From: Ascaphus truei
Taxonomy: Eukaryota; Chordata; Amphibia; Anura; Ascaphidae
Assembly (NCBI GenBank): GCA_036426205.1
Contig: CM071586.1
Location: forward strand, 8,275,569 to 8,339,568
Direction: 5' to 3'
DNA length: 64,000 nt
The first letter of the stretch is position 1. Every line of letters begins with the position of its first letter. The position numbers and the translations under genes were made by a program. The notes under the pieces are model-generated. The model saw nothing but the letters and a program-made list of their open reading frames with translations. It was not told the DNA's origin and searched no databases. This document shows positions 10,844-22,004 of the stretch, one piece after another.

Positions 10844-11489
10844 TAGATTCAAACATCCTAGAGATGCTTCAAATCCTTTCTTGAGGGAACAGCTCTCTCT
10901 TGTGGACAATATTGTGTAAGCTTCAGTAAGCTTTAGTAGTGTATAGTTTATGATAATTCATATGAGTTTTTATTATCTGACTATATATCAAATGGATCTT
11001 TTGGGTCAGTGATACATACTTAAATTGTATATGTTCCTATAGATGGATTTACATATAGATCTCAGAACTAAGGTTCCTAGGTCTTCGGTCAGATAGGTAT
11101 GAAAAATGCACTAAGGTGTATTCCAATAGATGTAGGTTAAAACTGAACTAGTTATTCCTAAAAAGCATCTATATATAAAATCACAATATTTTGATTTACT
11201 TTAAAAATTGTATATAAATTGAGGGTAGATCCCACCTATGTGTGATATTAAAAAAAAATTACTCTCATTTTGCCTTTTTGTTTTTAGTGTTGTTATGTTA
11301 CTGCAATGATGGAGTTTTGACTACCAAAACATTAAATGGATAATACAATAATGGGGTAGCATTTGAAATGAACACTTTCAAAGTCGATTGACATGATGTT
11401 CCTGAAAGGGAGGGAGAAGAGGGAAAAGGGCAATGGGTGAAAGAAGGGGAGAGGGGAGGGGGGAGAGAACGTTAAGGTTGATAATATTA
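10844..11489. other. AT-rich spacer ending in a polypurine run
   Basis: No gene seen. 11398-11470 is a G/A-rich run just past the PLE stop on the minus strand, and may be part of the PLE copy 3 untranslated region. Confidence 0.4.
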
Positions 11490-12252
11490 CTACAGAAAAG
11501 CTCCGATGTCGATGTCAATGTTAAGTCCTTTGGGGGCCAAAGTTTTCAACTTATAAATCCAAAAAGTCTCTTTCTTTGCTAGCTTGGTTAGTCTGTCCCC
11601 CCCTCTCCAATTAGGGGGGACTACTTCTATGGCTCTGAATTCCAGGCCAGATGGGTCTCCTAGGTGTTTAAGTGCAAAGTGTTTTGACACACGGTGAGTC
11701 ATCAACTTGCTGTCTAATGTTGCCCAAGTGCTCCAGTATGCGTACCCTCAAGGGTCGGCTGGTACACCCAACATACTGGAGACCACATGGGCAACTCAGT
11801 AAATAGACTTCATACTCGGTTTGGCAATTCATAAAGTGCGAAGTCTTCAATTGCTCCCCTGTTGCATTTGAAATAAATTCTGACTTTTCTTTTGATCCCT
11901 GTTTACATGCTTTACAGGTACTGCATCTAAAAAAACCTTTTGCTTTAGTTAACCAATTAGATTCCTTTTTGACCTTTTTGTCTTCTGATTGGAATAAACT
12001 TGGAGCCAGTCTATTTTTCATGTTATCTGCCCTTCTATATATGACTTTGGGTCTTTCTGGAAGATGATCTTTAAGTGTGGGATCCCCCTGTAGAAGATGC
12101 CAGTGTTTGTTTAGGATTTGCTGAATTCTCCCTGAATCCTGACTGAATTGTGTTAAAAATATAGCGTTAAAATCTTCCTTGGGTTTTGGTGAACTCGTTT
12201 TTAGAATATCTTCACGTTCCAGAAGGCCTACTTCCTTAATTGAATCATTCAT
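11490..12252 (-). pseudogene. PLE copy 3 linker and GIY-YIG endonuclease
   Basis: 12252-11668 encodes the linker (RRADNMKNRLAPSLF), a cysteine cluster (CSTCKACKQG) typical of the region before the nuclease in PLEs, and the start of the nuclease (EVYLLSCPCGLQYVGCT, RVRILEHLG with the metal-binding glutamate). A frameshift follows, and 11705-11490 supplies the end (FWIYKLKTLAPKGLN). GIY-YIG is degenerate (VYL..YVG), as in other PLEs. This domain nicks target DNA during PLE retrotransposition. Confidence 0.85.
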
Positions 12253-12318
12253 CGTATCATTATCATATTTTTTTGTAATAAAACGTGTTTTTAAAATGTC
12301 TGCTTGTTCTTTAAAAAC

Positions 12319-13332
12319 CTATATGTCACTGCAATTCCGCCTAATTCTACGAAACTGGCCTGGTGGTATGTTGGTCAACCGTTTTTTATGGTGACAACTA
12401 GTTATCAATAGATAGTTGTTGCAGTCTACTGGTTTGAAAAACGTTTTGGTTTTAAGACAGTTGTTTTCTATATAGATGGTTAGATCTAGGAAGTCTACCG
12501 AGTTGGTGCCTATGCATGTTGTGAATGCCAGATTGATTTGATTATTATTAATGTATTCCAGAAAACAATTTAGATTTTCATCACTGCCCTTCCAGATGAA
12601 GAAGATGTCGTCAATGTATCTCCGCCACAGGACCAAATCCGCGCCAAATTCATGGGTGGACCAGATGGTATCATTCTCCCAAGCATCCATGAAAAGGTTG
12701 GCGTAATTTGGCGCAAATTTGGTACCCATGGCGGTCCCACACTTTTGTAAAAAATGTGTTCCATTAAAGTTGAATAGGTTATGTTTTAAAATAAAGTTTA
12801 TGCTCTCTAGGATGAAAGAGTTTTGTTCTATATGTACTTCTTTATCTCTACTCAATGTTCTGTCGATGGCTTTAATTCCATCATCATAATTGATGGCTGT
12901 GTACAGCGATGTTACATCGCAAGTACACATTCTGTAACCTTGTCTCCATACTACTTGCTTTAGCATATTAAGGACCTGGGTAGTATCTCTGAGATAGGAC
13001 CTCATCTCCACCACGTACGGCTGCAGAAATACATCTATATATTCTGACAGTCGCGACGTGAGAGATCCTATCACAGAGATAATAGGTCGTCCTGGCGGTG
13101 CTGTTACGCTTTTGTGAATCTTGGGCAGGAAGTAAAAAATAGGCATTATGGGGAATTTCACATTTAGATATTCATATTCTTTTTCATTAATGACCCCAAC
13201 CTCCCTGCCCTTGTCTAAATGCGTGACAAATTCTGCACAGAAATTTTTTTGTGGGTTTGTTTTCAAGCGTTCATAAGTTGTAATATCTGAAAGTATTCTT
13301 TCTGCTTCCCCCTTATAGTATTCTGTGTCCAT
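12319..13332 (-). pseudogene. PLE copy 3 reverse transcriptase, open over 337 codons
   Basis: One long frame with the PLE reverse transcriptase motifs in order: FYFLPKIHK, GRPIIS, CDVTSLYTAI (motif A aspartate), QKCGTAMGTKFAPNYANLFM, RRYIDDIFFIWKG (catalytic YIDD box), DFLDLTIYI and PPGQFRRIRRN. The true protein extends upstream: the conserved ADKGGG..VIMD block straddles the apparent start at 13332 and is broken by a frameshift in a G run near 13345. The catalytic aspartates are intact. The break downstream near 12319 separates it from the linker frame, so the copy is not functional as it stands. Confidence 0.88.
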
Positions 13333-13344
13333 AATGACTACCCC

Positions 13345-14350
13345 CCTCCTTTGTCAGCTTGTTTAAAAGTAATTGACTTGTCCTCTTCTAAGGTTTTCAG
13401 GGCAATTTTCTCTTTGAGAGTTAAGTTATTTTTAATTTTGTTAGTATTACTTGAAGTAAATTTTTCAAAGTCTTCTGAATTTTTGGGTGAAATGTCTCTA
13501 TATTGTGACCCTTAGCCCAACTTGGATAGAATTTTGATCTTGATTTAAGTGCTGAATGCTTAAAAATGTCCTCCTCTGTCGTCGCAATGGTACTATTATT
13601 TACAATTTCCCACTTTGAGGATCTTGATATAGGAAAAAATTCTTTAGGGTTAGTTGCCTAATGAATTTATGGGCATCGATGTATAAATTAAAACCATTTG
13701 CTGTAGCAGCTGGTGCAAAGTTCAGACCCTTTTTGATTAGACTGCACTCATCTGCATCTAGACTTCTTTTGATCAAGTTAAAAATGTTATTTACGTCGCT
13801 AGTCTTTTTCTGTGTGTGTCTTCCTCCTCGTTTGCCTCGTGTGGTCTTTTTTTGGCTCTTACATTTGGGGAATCCTGTTCTCGCTGTTCTTCCAAAGGTA
13901 AGAACCGATTCTGTGTTACTAAAGGAGGTGCTTTGTGTGGTGGTGACTTTTCTAAAAAAGTCCCAGAATGTCTATGGGGTGACCTTCGCTCCCTCCCTTG
14001 ACTGCGTTCTCTTTCATATCTATTGTCCCTTTGTTCTAGAGAAGTCGCCGGGATGTTTATGAGGTGACCTACGCTCCCTCCCTTGGCTGCGCTCTCTTTC
14101 GTATCTATTGTCCCTTCGTTCTAGAGGGGATCTAGCTCTATAAGTATCTAATGGCGACCTGGCTCTATAGCGATGTTCATAGTGTTCGCTATATCTAGGA
14201 GTGTAATTCCTACTCCTCCAGTGGTCCTCATGTTCATAATCCTGCCTAGTATGTCTTCTATCATCATCTCTTCTATAATTGTCCGAACGCTTATTTTCTC
14301 TATTGCTATTATAATTTTTCTTATCTTTTTGTTCCCTAGAGGTTTCATGA
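13345..14350 (-). pseudogene. PLE copy 3 N-terminal region with RS-like domain
   Basis: Reading the minus strand from 14350 gives a charged frame rich in R, S, D, E and Y (RYRARSPLDTYRARSPLERR, then YERERSQGRERRSPH), ending in TAG near 14035. The same about 22-residue unit recurs in the next about 70 bp in a shifted frame, so this is a tandem protein repeat. Further on (about 13790-13635) is the block DADECSLIKKGLNFAPA...FIRQLTLKNFF, which occupies the position of the conserved N-terminal PLE segment. The RS-like part resembles the arginine/serine domains of splicing factors in composition only; RNA binding is a guess. Confidence 0.6.
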
Positions 14351-14466
14351 TCATCAACAAGGGCTCCTTAGTAACTACTTATCTGTAGATGAGCCCCTGA
14401 TGAAGACTTTGCAGTGGAAACGCGCGTTGGGTGAATCAGTGATTACTAAGGAGCCCTTGTTGATGA
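14351..14466. repeat. 24-bp perfect inverted repeat enclosing a hammerhead-like core
   Basis: 14351-14374 is the exact reverse complement of 14443-14466 (24 bp; arm starts tcatcaacaagggc). The 68-bp spacer holds the ribozyme-like motif at 14393-14432. The left arm is the 5' end of the minus-strand PLE copy 3; the right arm begins a second stretch pointing the other way, so this is a head-to-head PLE junction. Confidence 0.92.
14393..14432 (+). ncRNA. Hammerhead-like motif, antisense to PLE copy 3
   Basis: Plus strand: stem I GCCC/GGGU, exact CUGAUGA, one A, a 3-bp stem II (ACU/AGU, fourth pair lost), exact GAAA, stem III A-CG-CG-CG-U, and UU at the cleavage site. The core is complete. It points out of the 5' end of the PLE, opposite to the coding strand, and is enclosed by the 24-bp palindrome, which would extend stem I after an internal loop. 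Confidence 0.6.
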
Positions 14467-15790
14467 CATCCAGAGTGGAGGACAACTTTAATCAGCCCAG
14501 TACCTGCTGTGACGGCCGTGGAGCGGATGCTGTTGCTGTGAATACCTTGTCTGACCCTATGACCCAGGGTGGTCTGAATGCTCACAAACAAAGGCACTTA
14601 TGTAAGTTGAAATACTTTGTGTTTTTTACATTAAAAACAGTACTATACTATTTTTTGCTTTTCCCTCTTTTGTATATGGATTTCCCCCCCTCTATATGGA
14701 TCTGGAGTACCTATCTGGAGACATAAGTTGGTAACTTTGAATAACCACAACGCTTTCATTTCACGTTAAACACGTGAGTGCAAATTCTATAGAATTTCCA
14801 GCATTGAAGCTATTTGTTGGAGCAGACAATATTGCACTATTTTGTGTTTTCACTTTCTTTTCCATGTCCTGATGTGATTTGCGCACCTGTTTCTCCTTCA
14901 TTTATTATCAGTATACAGTATAACCTCTGATTATCTGTTTTATATTTCTTTTTTCCTTTTTATGTTTTGCGCTCCCCACGTCTGCCATACCACTTAGCCA
15001 AAGGAAATGAGTTAAGGTCATTTTCTGATAGAGCAATTAAGGATGATACACCGATAATTCCCCAGTTTTGAGTCTGCATCGCCTCATGCTTCACCCCCCT
15101 GGGTTAGTAAAATTATGGTGTAGTATCAATCAGATTGGGGTATGCCTAGTTCCATCAAAAGCACTCTGGGGTCATCCTGGCAGGATATTTCTGCATACCT
15201 TAGATTCCATGCCTACCACCATGCCGAGCTGTAGGTGCCCCTTATGTTACCAGGAATGTCGTTCGGCTTTCACTTTAAATCCAGTAGATCATGACATGCG
15301 CAGACCACCCTAATGGGGTATTTTCAGTGACAGTGCCTGGGAGTACAGAGCATTAGTTAGCTATTAAAACCGGAGCACTAAACTGAGAAGGTTGTTCATG
15401 TTGGAGGAACCTACGTTAATACTACAGCCATTTTGTATGTGCTTATTCAAATACCTGACATGCTGTTTTTCACAGAGAATTGTCTATCATGCATATTAAT
15501 GTGATAATCATGTGAAATGTTATCTTGTTTTTGTTCAGGTTTCATGTGACGATGGTACCCAAAAATGTAGGACCCAAGCGGGCTCGTTGGGAATCCACCA
15601 GAGGGAGAGTGTAGCGGGGTCCCCCCTGACTACTATTCTCACCAAGCTACATTCAAATGAGCACAATGTGTCACCTTTTGCCTGGAATATCCATTCACAT
15701 GGAGCCCATATAAGCAAATACATCGCTGTATTCAACAGCTTTTAAGCACTGCATGTCCCATGCTAGTCCCTAGCATAGCAAGTCAAACCA
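14467..15790. other. Non-coding sequence, probably PLE arm
   Basis: No recognisable gene. The open frames at 14400-14726, 15068-15313 and 15512-15745 have no domain. The segment 15660-15720 recurs as a diverged direct copy at 16078-16130 (cctttttgcctggaatatcc-like core), placing both in one repeat family. Confidence 0.45.
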
Positions 15791-15833
15791 CTCACAGACA
15801 TTTTTCAACCTTAATGGGTCTCATCAGTGTGAG
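15791..15833 (-). ncRNA. Hammerhead ribozyme candidate, 6-bp stem I
   Basis: Minus strand: a perfect 6-bp stem I (CUCACA/UGUGAG), exact CUGAUGA, stem II GACC/GGUU with a CAUUAA loop, GAAA, a weakened stem III (C15.2 appears changed to A) and GUC at the cleavage site. Unlike most copies here there is no extra A before stem II. Related but more decayed copies lie near 31381-31420 and 34551-34585, each next to the same untranslated family (gacaggt...catacaatg). Confidence 0.65.
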
Positions 15834-16376
15834 GTTGGTTTATACTTGTTTTGCAATATTTCTATGCTGGGTAGGTTTACCATATACATTTTAAGTTATG
15901 GTGGGTGAAAAAGGCAACAAAAAACCTTCACCGTTAGCATATAGCCATTAAAGAAAATCAATTGTGAGCACATTCACATGTTTTAGACAGGTCTACAACC
16001 CTGCCTTTCAACCATTATCACCTAGCATACAGTGCTTCCACCACAGCAAGAGATACTGGGAAATGACATGCAATTGAGCACACAATGTGTGCCTTTTGCC
16101 TGGAATATCCATTCACATGGAGCTTATATATATATATATCTAACACAAACAAATAGTAACGCTAGATAGTGAATAATATATAGTGGAGTGTGCAAGACAA
16201 TATAGTGTTAAAAAAATGAAAAGTGTAGTTAAAATAAGACACGTATGCTGTGAAAAAAAGTGATAAAGTGTCAATCCAATGTTCAAAAATGATGAAAAAC
16301 AGTCCAGTATCAGGAACAATTCTTACGGGGGAGGCAAAAGCTTCAGCAGTGATCAAGCCTGACCACAATAAATGCA
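15834..16376. other. Untranslated PLE-family sequence, no gene seen
   Basis: Contains the diverged repeat noted at 15660-15720 and a block (15940-16110) similar to 31080-31215 and 34680-34760. An AT run lies at 16128-16139. Confidence 0.45.
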
Positions 16377-16508
16377 AAACAAAATAAAAAGAAAGAAACG
16401 CCAGCTCCGTGATGAAATAGAGAAAATAAATGAGATTTATTGAGAGGTAGAGTGGTCAAATGGACCTATGCTCTCAGGTGAGATTAAAAAGCATACAATT
16501 AAAACATA

Positions 16509-16725
16509 CAGCCGCGGCCCCTTTTATTTTCCTACATACCCGTAAAAATGCAGGGATGTTCTCCGTTTGTCACGGAGTTTCCCGCGCGTCAGCCGCATTG
16601 ATGAGACAGCGCTAATGGCGCTTAACATTGAAAGCACCCGCAGCACCGAAAAAACACAGCATCTGCCCGCGTTTTTTAAAAATCCCGCGGTGGCTGCCGC
16701 AGGAGGTTAAAGGCGGCCGCCACTG
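16509..16725. mobile_element. TA-target MITE, 217 bp (family also at 61293-61538)
   Basis: Inserted in the left arm of PLE copy 4: TA, then CAGCCGCGGCCCCTTTTA at the left end and GGCGGCCGCCACTG at the right end, then TA. The uninterrupted right arm of the same PLE (about 23375-23395) lacks it, which confirms the insertion. Terminal sequences and interior (gagacagcgctaat) match the second copy at 61293-61538. GC-rich; no coding capacity. Confidence 0.85.
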
Positions 16726-17181
16726 TATGGTTGCTAAATGTAGCAGTGAACAAGCAGTGTGAGGTATAGGATCAGAGGCAGGAGAGTGGGGCATCAATGG
16801 TTAATGAAGCAAACAGCGAGGGTAAGTCATCTATGCCAGATTGTCCATGAACAGCCGTGTGGCACAAGCAGTCAGAGTTCAAATATCACCAATAGAGAAT
16901 GTCCCTTCTCAGATATTGAATATGGTGTACTGACCGCAGACCTTGTTGGACACGCAACTGGTTCCTTACACTTGTTGTTCGGTTCCACTGTGGGATAGTA
17001 ATGCCTCCTGGCACGCTGAAGATAAAATCCCTTCTGTGTTAGTGTAGCTTCCGCGTATCAGACCACAGTCAGAGCTAATGGTCTAGAGTGGATACGCTGT
17101 GTTGAAAACGCTGCTGCTTCCTAGTATCAAGTCCACAATCAATGCTCCGCCTCCTTACACTGCGTCACTGCGTCATGATGC

Positions 17182-17220
17182 TCCAACATGTTCCGTCACA
17201 CGTAGTGACTTTCTCAAGGA
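17182..17220 (-). ncRNA. Hammerhead-like motif, U3/A8 variant, sense 3' copy of PLE copy 4
   Basis: Minus strand: stem I UCC/GGA, UUGAGAA, one A, a perfect stem II GUCAC/GUGAC, GGAA (GAAA with one change), C-AU-G and UU. It lies about 500 bp past the GIY-YIG stop of PLE copy 4. The inverted partner at 22898-22937 keeps GAAA but has drifted in stem II. Confidence 0.5.
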
Positions 17221-17709
17221 TGAGGTTGCAGAAGCTGTGATAGCTTATTATAGGCACAAAATCTCATTTGCAAGCAATCTCAGTCGTGAGCTGCATGTGG
17301 ACAATTAACCATTAATTAACACATGAAGCTTGGATAACCATGATGATTGATTAATAAACCAACCCCCTTATAATAGCTCGTTATAAAACACTATAAAACT
17401 CAAAATAGTGTACTACATAAATGAAAAGTAAATATAATAATCGATTAAAAGGTTAAAAGAGCATAAAATAGATATTGAATCAAGGAGGGTGGTAGGGCAG
17501 GGTAATACAGAATCCAATAATAAATGCATAGGACATAGATGAAAATACATATAAGTATAAAATATAAACAATAGGGGTGTGTCAGAGTCATGCACTCGCA
17601 TAAATACACCGCTTGTGCAAGAATCAGTACTCACACCACAAGAGAAATAGAGATGAGAGCTGATAATTATAACACAGGATCAGGAGAGAGCGGAAAATGA
17701 AAAGTGAGA

Positions 17710-18300
17710 CTAAACAAGTGTAGTGGTATCAATGCACTCGTTGAGGCCCCTAGGGACCAAGGTCCCCAAGGAATAAATCCAAAAGGATTCGCGAATGCAA
17801 AGAGTCTTAAATCTGTCACCAGCTAATTTGGAACTAGGGACTGATTCAATGCCTGCTATTCTTAAACTGGTAGGATCCTTGGAATGTAATGTAGAAAAAT
17901 GTCTGGGGACACTATGATTGTTGGCACCTTTAATGATAGCCCTACGATGTTCCAAGAATCTAATGCATAATGGGCGCTTGGTTCGTCCAATATACTGTAA
18001 ATTGCAGGCACATGACAGAATGTACACTACGTGTGTAGTTAAACAATTGATCTGGCTCTAAATACAGTGTACAGATCCATTATTAGAAGAGGTGAAAGAC
18101 TTACAGGTGTTCAAATGTTTGCACATAGTGCATCTAGACCTACCACACTTGACATTCCCTGGGGGAGAAGTTTGAGGATTAACCAACAGAGGGCCCTCTC
18201 TAAGCCTACTAGGTGCTAGTTGGTTTTTAACGTTGAAGGCTCTACGAAACACAACCGGTGCTCTTGGAGTGAGATACCTATTAAGATGTGGATCACACAT
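17710..18300 (-). pseudogene. PLE copy 4 linker and GIY-YIG endonuclease
   Basis: 18300-18058 gives the linker (VVFRRAFNVKNQLAPSRL) and the cysteine cluster CGRSRCTMCKHLNTC. A stop follows, and 18027-17710 gives the nuclease: YILSCACNLQYIGRT, then FLEHRR with the glutamate, HFSTLHS, and the closing SFWIYSLGTLVPRGLNE. The reverse transcriptase is missing because the element is 5'-truncated at about 18310, where the inverted arm begins. Broken by at least one stop between the two frames. Confidence 0.85.
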
Positions 18301-18398
18301 TAATACTTTCCAGCTGTGTATTTATGCGAGTGCATGACTCTGACACACACCTATTGTTTATATTTTATATTTATATGTATTTTCATCTATGTCCTATG

Positions 18399-19271
18399 CA
18401 GGGCTGCCAACAGAAATCGTGGGGCCCGGGACAAACATTTTGAGCAGCCCCCCCCCCCCGTGTCAGCAGTATTGCCTGCCACACCCCCCCCATTTCACAC
18501 CTCATGAGCCCCCTCTCTTTCCCCCCCCATCCCATGTATTTCTCTCCCCTCCGTCTCACCCCATCTCACTCTCCCGCCTCGCATGTATTTATCTCCACTG
18601 CTTCTCACTTACTCCCTCTTTTCCTCAGTCACCCTCTCTGTCCTCTCCCTCCGTCAATTACCCCACGCTCACTCATTCAGCCCCCCTACACACAATTCCC
18701 CTCACAAGATATATACCAAAAACCTTCCCACCCCCAAATATATACAACCTCCCCCCCCCAAATGCATACAAAAACCCAACCTACCCAATACATACATACA
18801 TATACTGTACATATATACATACACACACATTCTCAGTAAGATAGATAGATCACAGCAGTTGCCGACGGCCCCGCTGCCGGCACGCCGTTGCTCCCGTGCG
18901 CACCGGTGTGCTGCGGGGGTGGGGCCGATGCTGGCCCGATGCTGCAGGGGGGGATTTGCAGGACGGTTCAGTGGCAATGGAGGTGGGCGATGGTTTTTGC
19001 CCGATGCTGCGGTGGGGAGGGGGGGTACCGTGATGGCCCGGTGGCTGCGGGAGGGGAGGTGGCAGTGCTGCGAGGGGCACGGCAGCTTGCCACAGCAATT
19101 GCCGGCCCCGCTGCACCTGTTTCACGATGCTGCTCCCGCGCGTGCCGGGCCTCCCTCTCATGCAGGCGCGCCGGAAGCTTAACCCAACCTACTTCCGGCG
19201 CTGCCAACAGGGAGCCCAGCGCCGGGGCCCGGGACACCAGTACCCTTTCTCCCTCCCTCTTGGCGGCCCTG
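18399..19271. mobile_element. hAT-type non-autonomous element, 873 bp, 8-bp target duplication
   Basis: Ends CAGGGCTGCCAA / TTGGCGGCCCTG are inverted with one mismatch and are flanked by the perfect 8-bp repeat gtcctatg (18391-18398 and 19272-19279). It interrupts the right arm of PLE copy 4 at a site that is intact in the left arm near 17526. The interior has a C-rich pyrimidine half (18445-18770) and a GC-rich half (18850-19230). Several long open frames cross it on both strands, all low-complexity, so no protein is called. Confidence 0.93.
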
Positions 19272-20656
19272 GTCCTATGCATTTATTATTGGATTCTGTA
19301 TTACCCTGCCCTACCACCACCCTTGCACCTATTCTATATCTTTTTTATGCTCTTTTAACCTTTTAATCGATTATTATATTTACTTTTCATTTATGTAGTA
19401 CACTATTTTGAGTTGTATAGTGTTTTATAATGAGTGTAGAGGGAGAAAGGGGGTGGCCCGGTATTAAAGGGGTTGCACCCCATTTGGCCATCCCCTGACC
19501 TCACCAGGGAGACAAGGGGTTAACTGGGCTGAGGTCCAAAACTGTGATTAAACCCTTGTTATGACATGTAAATGTGTATTCCCCTGTTCCCCTATTTTAT
19601 TGTAACATCTGGTTTAATCCGTGTCTGCATCACACACACACTAGGATCCATCCGGGAGCACAAGGGTTAATAGTTGTTTAGTGATTATAGCCCTTTGTGC
19701 AATTTTCCCGCCTTTTCAGGCACCATTTTGCAGGGTCCCATAGGCCGCCATTGGGCTCCATGTGTTTCAATGGCGAATCTTGCTGTTGGGTCCTGTTTCC
19801 TGAGAAGACCAGCAGATGGCGTCCGAGAGGAGGAGCGGCGGTTTCCCATTGTAAGTCAATGGGCCCATTGACTTCAATGGAAATCCCTCGAAGGAGCTTT
19901 CCAGGAACGAGTTGGCTGCCGTCCAAACCGCAAAACCGCAAAGCGGATACATTTTCAATAGGAGAGCTTTGATCACTTAACAAGTCAAGTTCAACGACAA
20001 GTGGCGTGGGAATAAACAGTTCTAGAGCACCTAGAAATAAAATTCTTTCTACCCCTAGTTCCTAGACCTCCCCCCACTCGACCACAACCGGGTCCCCGTA
20101 TCCTGGACCCCCGATAAGGGTCGAACCGAGAAGAGCGGGTTGCGCCATAGGTTCCAATGGCGGCGGCAGAAACGGCTCAGGAAAACGGCTAAGTGTCAAA
20201 AGCTGAAATTTGGAAATCCATAGCTCCCGTTCCGGAGGGACCAGAGGATCAGGGTTTGGGGTATCTGTAGTCACTGCTCCGGCATCGCTGCAGAACCATC
20301 CTTGACCCTATTGGACCAACCCGACGGAGTATGGACCCCCTTAAAAGTTTGGGACTTTTCCCATAGACTCCAATGGCGGCCAATCTCCATTGACTGGCTA
20401 TGGCGGAAAACCCCCATTGACTTCAACGGCGGCGGATTCCCATAGCCGCCAACGGCGGCGGGTTGCCATTGAAAGTCTATGGCAGCGGAGCCCGTTGTTT
20501 TCAATGGGGATTTTGTGAAAAAACGTGATTTAATTTACAGCGGAGATTTTTGTATTAAAATGAGAAACGGTTTTAAGTGTATTTGTGTATCTCCGGTTCC
20601 GAAGGTCGTAGCAAGTCTCAAATTGGACCATAGGGTGTCCCAGCTCCGGCATTGAG

Positions 20657-21856
20657 ATGGAAACAAAAGAAACAGCGCGCAACGCCAAATAGTGAAGCAA
20701 GTATTGCAAAAATATATTGATTAAAAGGGTAATTAATCTGCGTACATCATATAGGTTGAAAAAAGTGCATTTAGTGTGTATCACACTGGTTACCACTCGG
20801 CAGCTGTTGGCAGGAGAGTCTGGTGCTTGCTTCTCTCAGCGGGAGCCGTTATGTTGGTTCTGGAGCAGGATTCTTGCTTGGACTCCTCATCCGACAATTC
20901 GTGACTCCCAAGGGGGTTTCCCTTTAAGCAACCAGGCTCCGCTGCAGGTATTGGTGCTCAGTGGGACCGCTTGAAGTTCCAAGTCGTCTGGAGCTGCTCG
21001 TGTAGCTCAACAGGCAGATTCTCTGCACACGGAGGTGAGACCGCAACCTGCAGAGACACACTCAGCGTGCCACGATGCCGCTCCGTCACGGGACGCTGTG
21101 TGATGACGTCACAGTCTCCGCAGCAGTGATGGAATCGGCAGGGAGATGGTAAAGTCTCTCAAAGTCTCTCAACAGCCCAAATAACACACAAGAGTGATAG
21201 TAGCAGGGCGAAGCCAATAGATAGAGCAGTGGCAAATATAAGGCAATAGGTATAAATCATCCAACGCGTTTCGTAGAACTAACTACTTCTTCAGGGAATA
21301 ATTAGGCCATTACCCAGAGGTCTTATATACCTCACAGAGATGTCTCATTGGTCAAACAATTAGTAATAGACCAATCATCTGAAATAGGTAATGGTCAATG
21401 TGATAGGGAAGATGTGATCATTACTTATAAAACAACAACTTTATTAACAATTCAAAGAAATTACATATTAAATAAAAACACTTACATATTAAATAAAAAC
21501 GAAACATAGCATAAATACTTAAAAACATGATGGAATAAAAGAAACACAATATTAGTTATTAAAATAGACACCATCATTAAATACATATGAAAGATGTAAC
21601 TAGAAATGTGAATTTAAACAAAACAGGGAGAACAGTGATACATAAACCAGTGACACAGCCCTGGGGTTAGAGGGGGGCCTGAGTGTTCAGTAAAGTGCCC
21701 AGATATCAACATCCTCATTTAACCCCTTAGGGGACATAGTATCTAATTTATGTATCCAGTATGTCTCTTTAGAAGAGTGTGTGGGGTGCTGAGCCACCCC
21801 CTGTGTTTATAGCAGCAGACGCCCGTATCAGCTACACGGTTATGTGATATAATTTT

Positions 21857-21896
<40 letters not shown>

Positions 21897-22004
21897 CACT
21901 GTGGTACTTGTGGTTTTTCCTTCCACCTATTTATAGGGTTCAGTCACTGCACTGTATTTATTTTCTAGGTTAAATAGTAGCGCACAGTATTATTTTTGTC
22001 TTTT
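20657..22004 (-). mobile_element. PLE copy 5 nested in LTR A, 13-bp target duplication
   Basis: A 1348-bp insertion flanked by the exact 13-bp repeat ctccggcattgag (20644-20656 and 22005-22017). LTR B has the same site uninterrupted (near 33030), which proves the duplication. Coding is limited to the nuclease tail on the minus strand, about 21780-21695 (KETYWIHKLDT, then a GLNEDVDI-like end). A hammerhead-like motif lies 3' of it at 21260-21297. The two outer ends resemble inverted copies of each other (aaaagaaacagcgcgc on the left, its inverse on the right). A TA microsatellite lies at about 21848-21895. Confidence 0.92.
21260..21297 (-). ncRNA. Hammerhead-like motif of PLE copy 5
   Basis: Minus strand: stem I UCC/GGA, exact CUGAAGA, one A, a perfect 4-bp stem II GUAG/CUAC with a UUAGUU loop, exact GAAA, minimal stem III (A-C-GC-G-U), UU. 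All core positions are canonical. It lies about 400 bp downstream of the nuclease tail. Confidence 0.62.

Larger units (their letters stand above)
11490..14374 (-). mobile_element. Penelope-like element copy 3, longest copy in the window
   Basis: Minus-strand PLE retaining, in order, an arginine/serine-rich N-terminal region, the PLE N-terminal block, the reverse transcriptase, a linker and a GIY-YIG endonuclease. The 5' end coincides with one arm of a 24-bp palindrome (14351-14374 / 14443-14466). It is decayed by a handful of frameshifts but not 5'-truncated in the catalytic domains, unlike the other copies. The 3' end beyond 11490 is not resolved. Confidence 0.85.

Noticed and set aside
10346..10909. 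187-residue minus-strand frame
   Set aside because: Crosses the TA MITE and its AT runs; the Y/I-rich part is microsatellite translation.
18389..19358. Several frames of 100-199 residues in the hAT element
   Set aside because: Proline-rich or alanine/arginine-rich products of C-rich and GC-rich repeats; no transposase motif.
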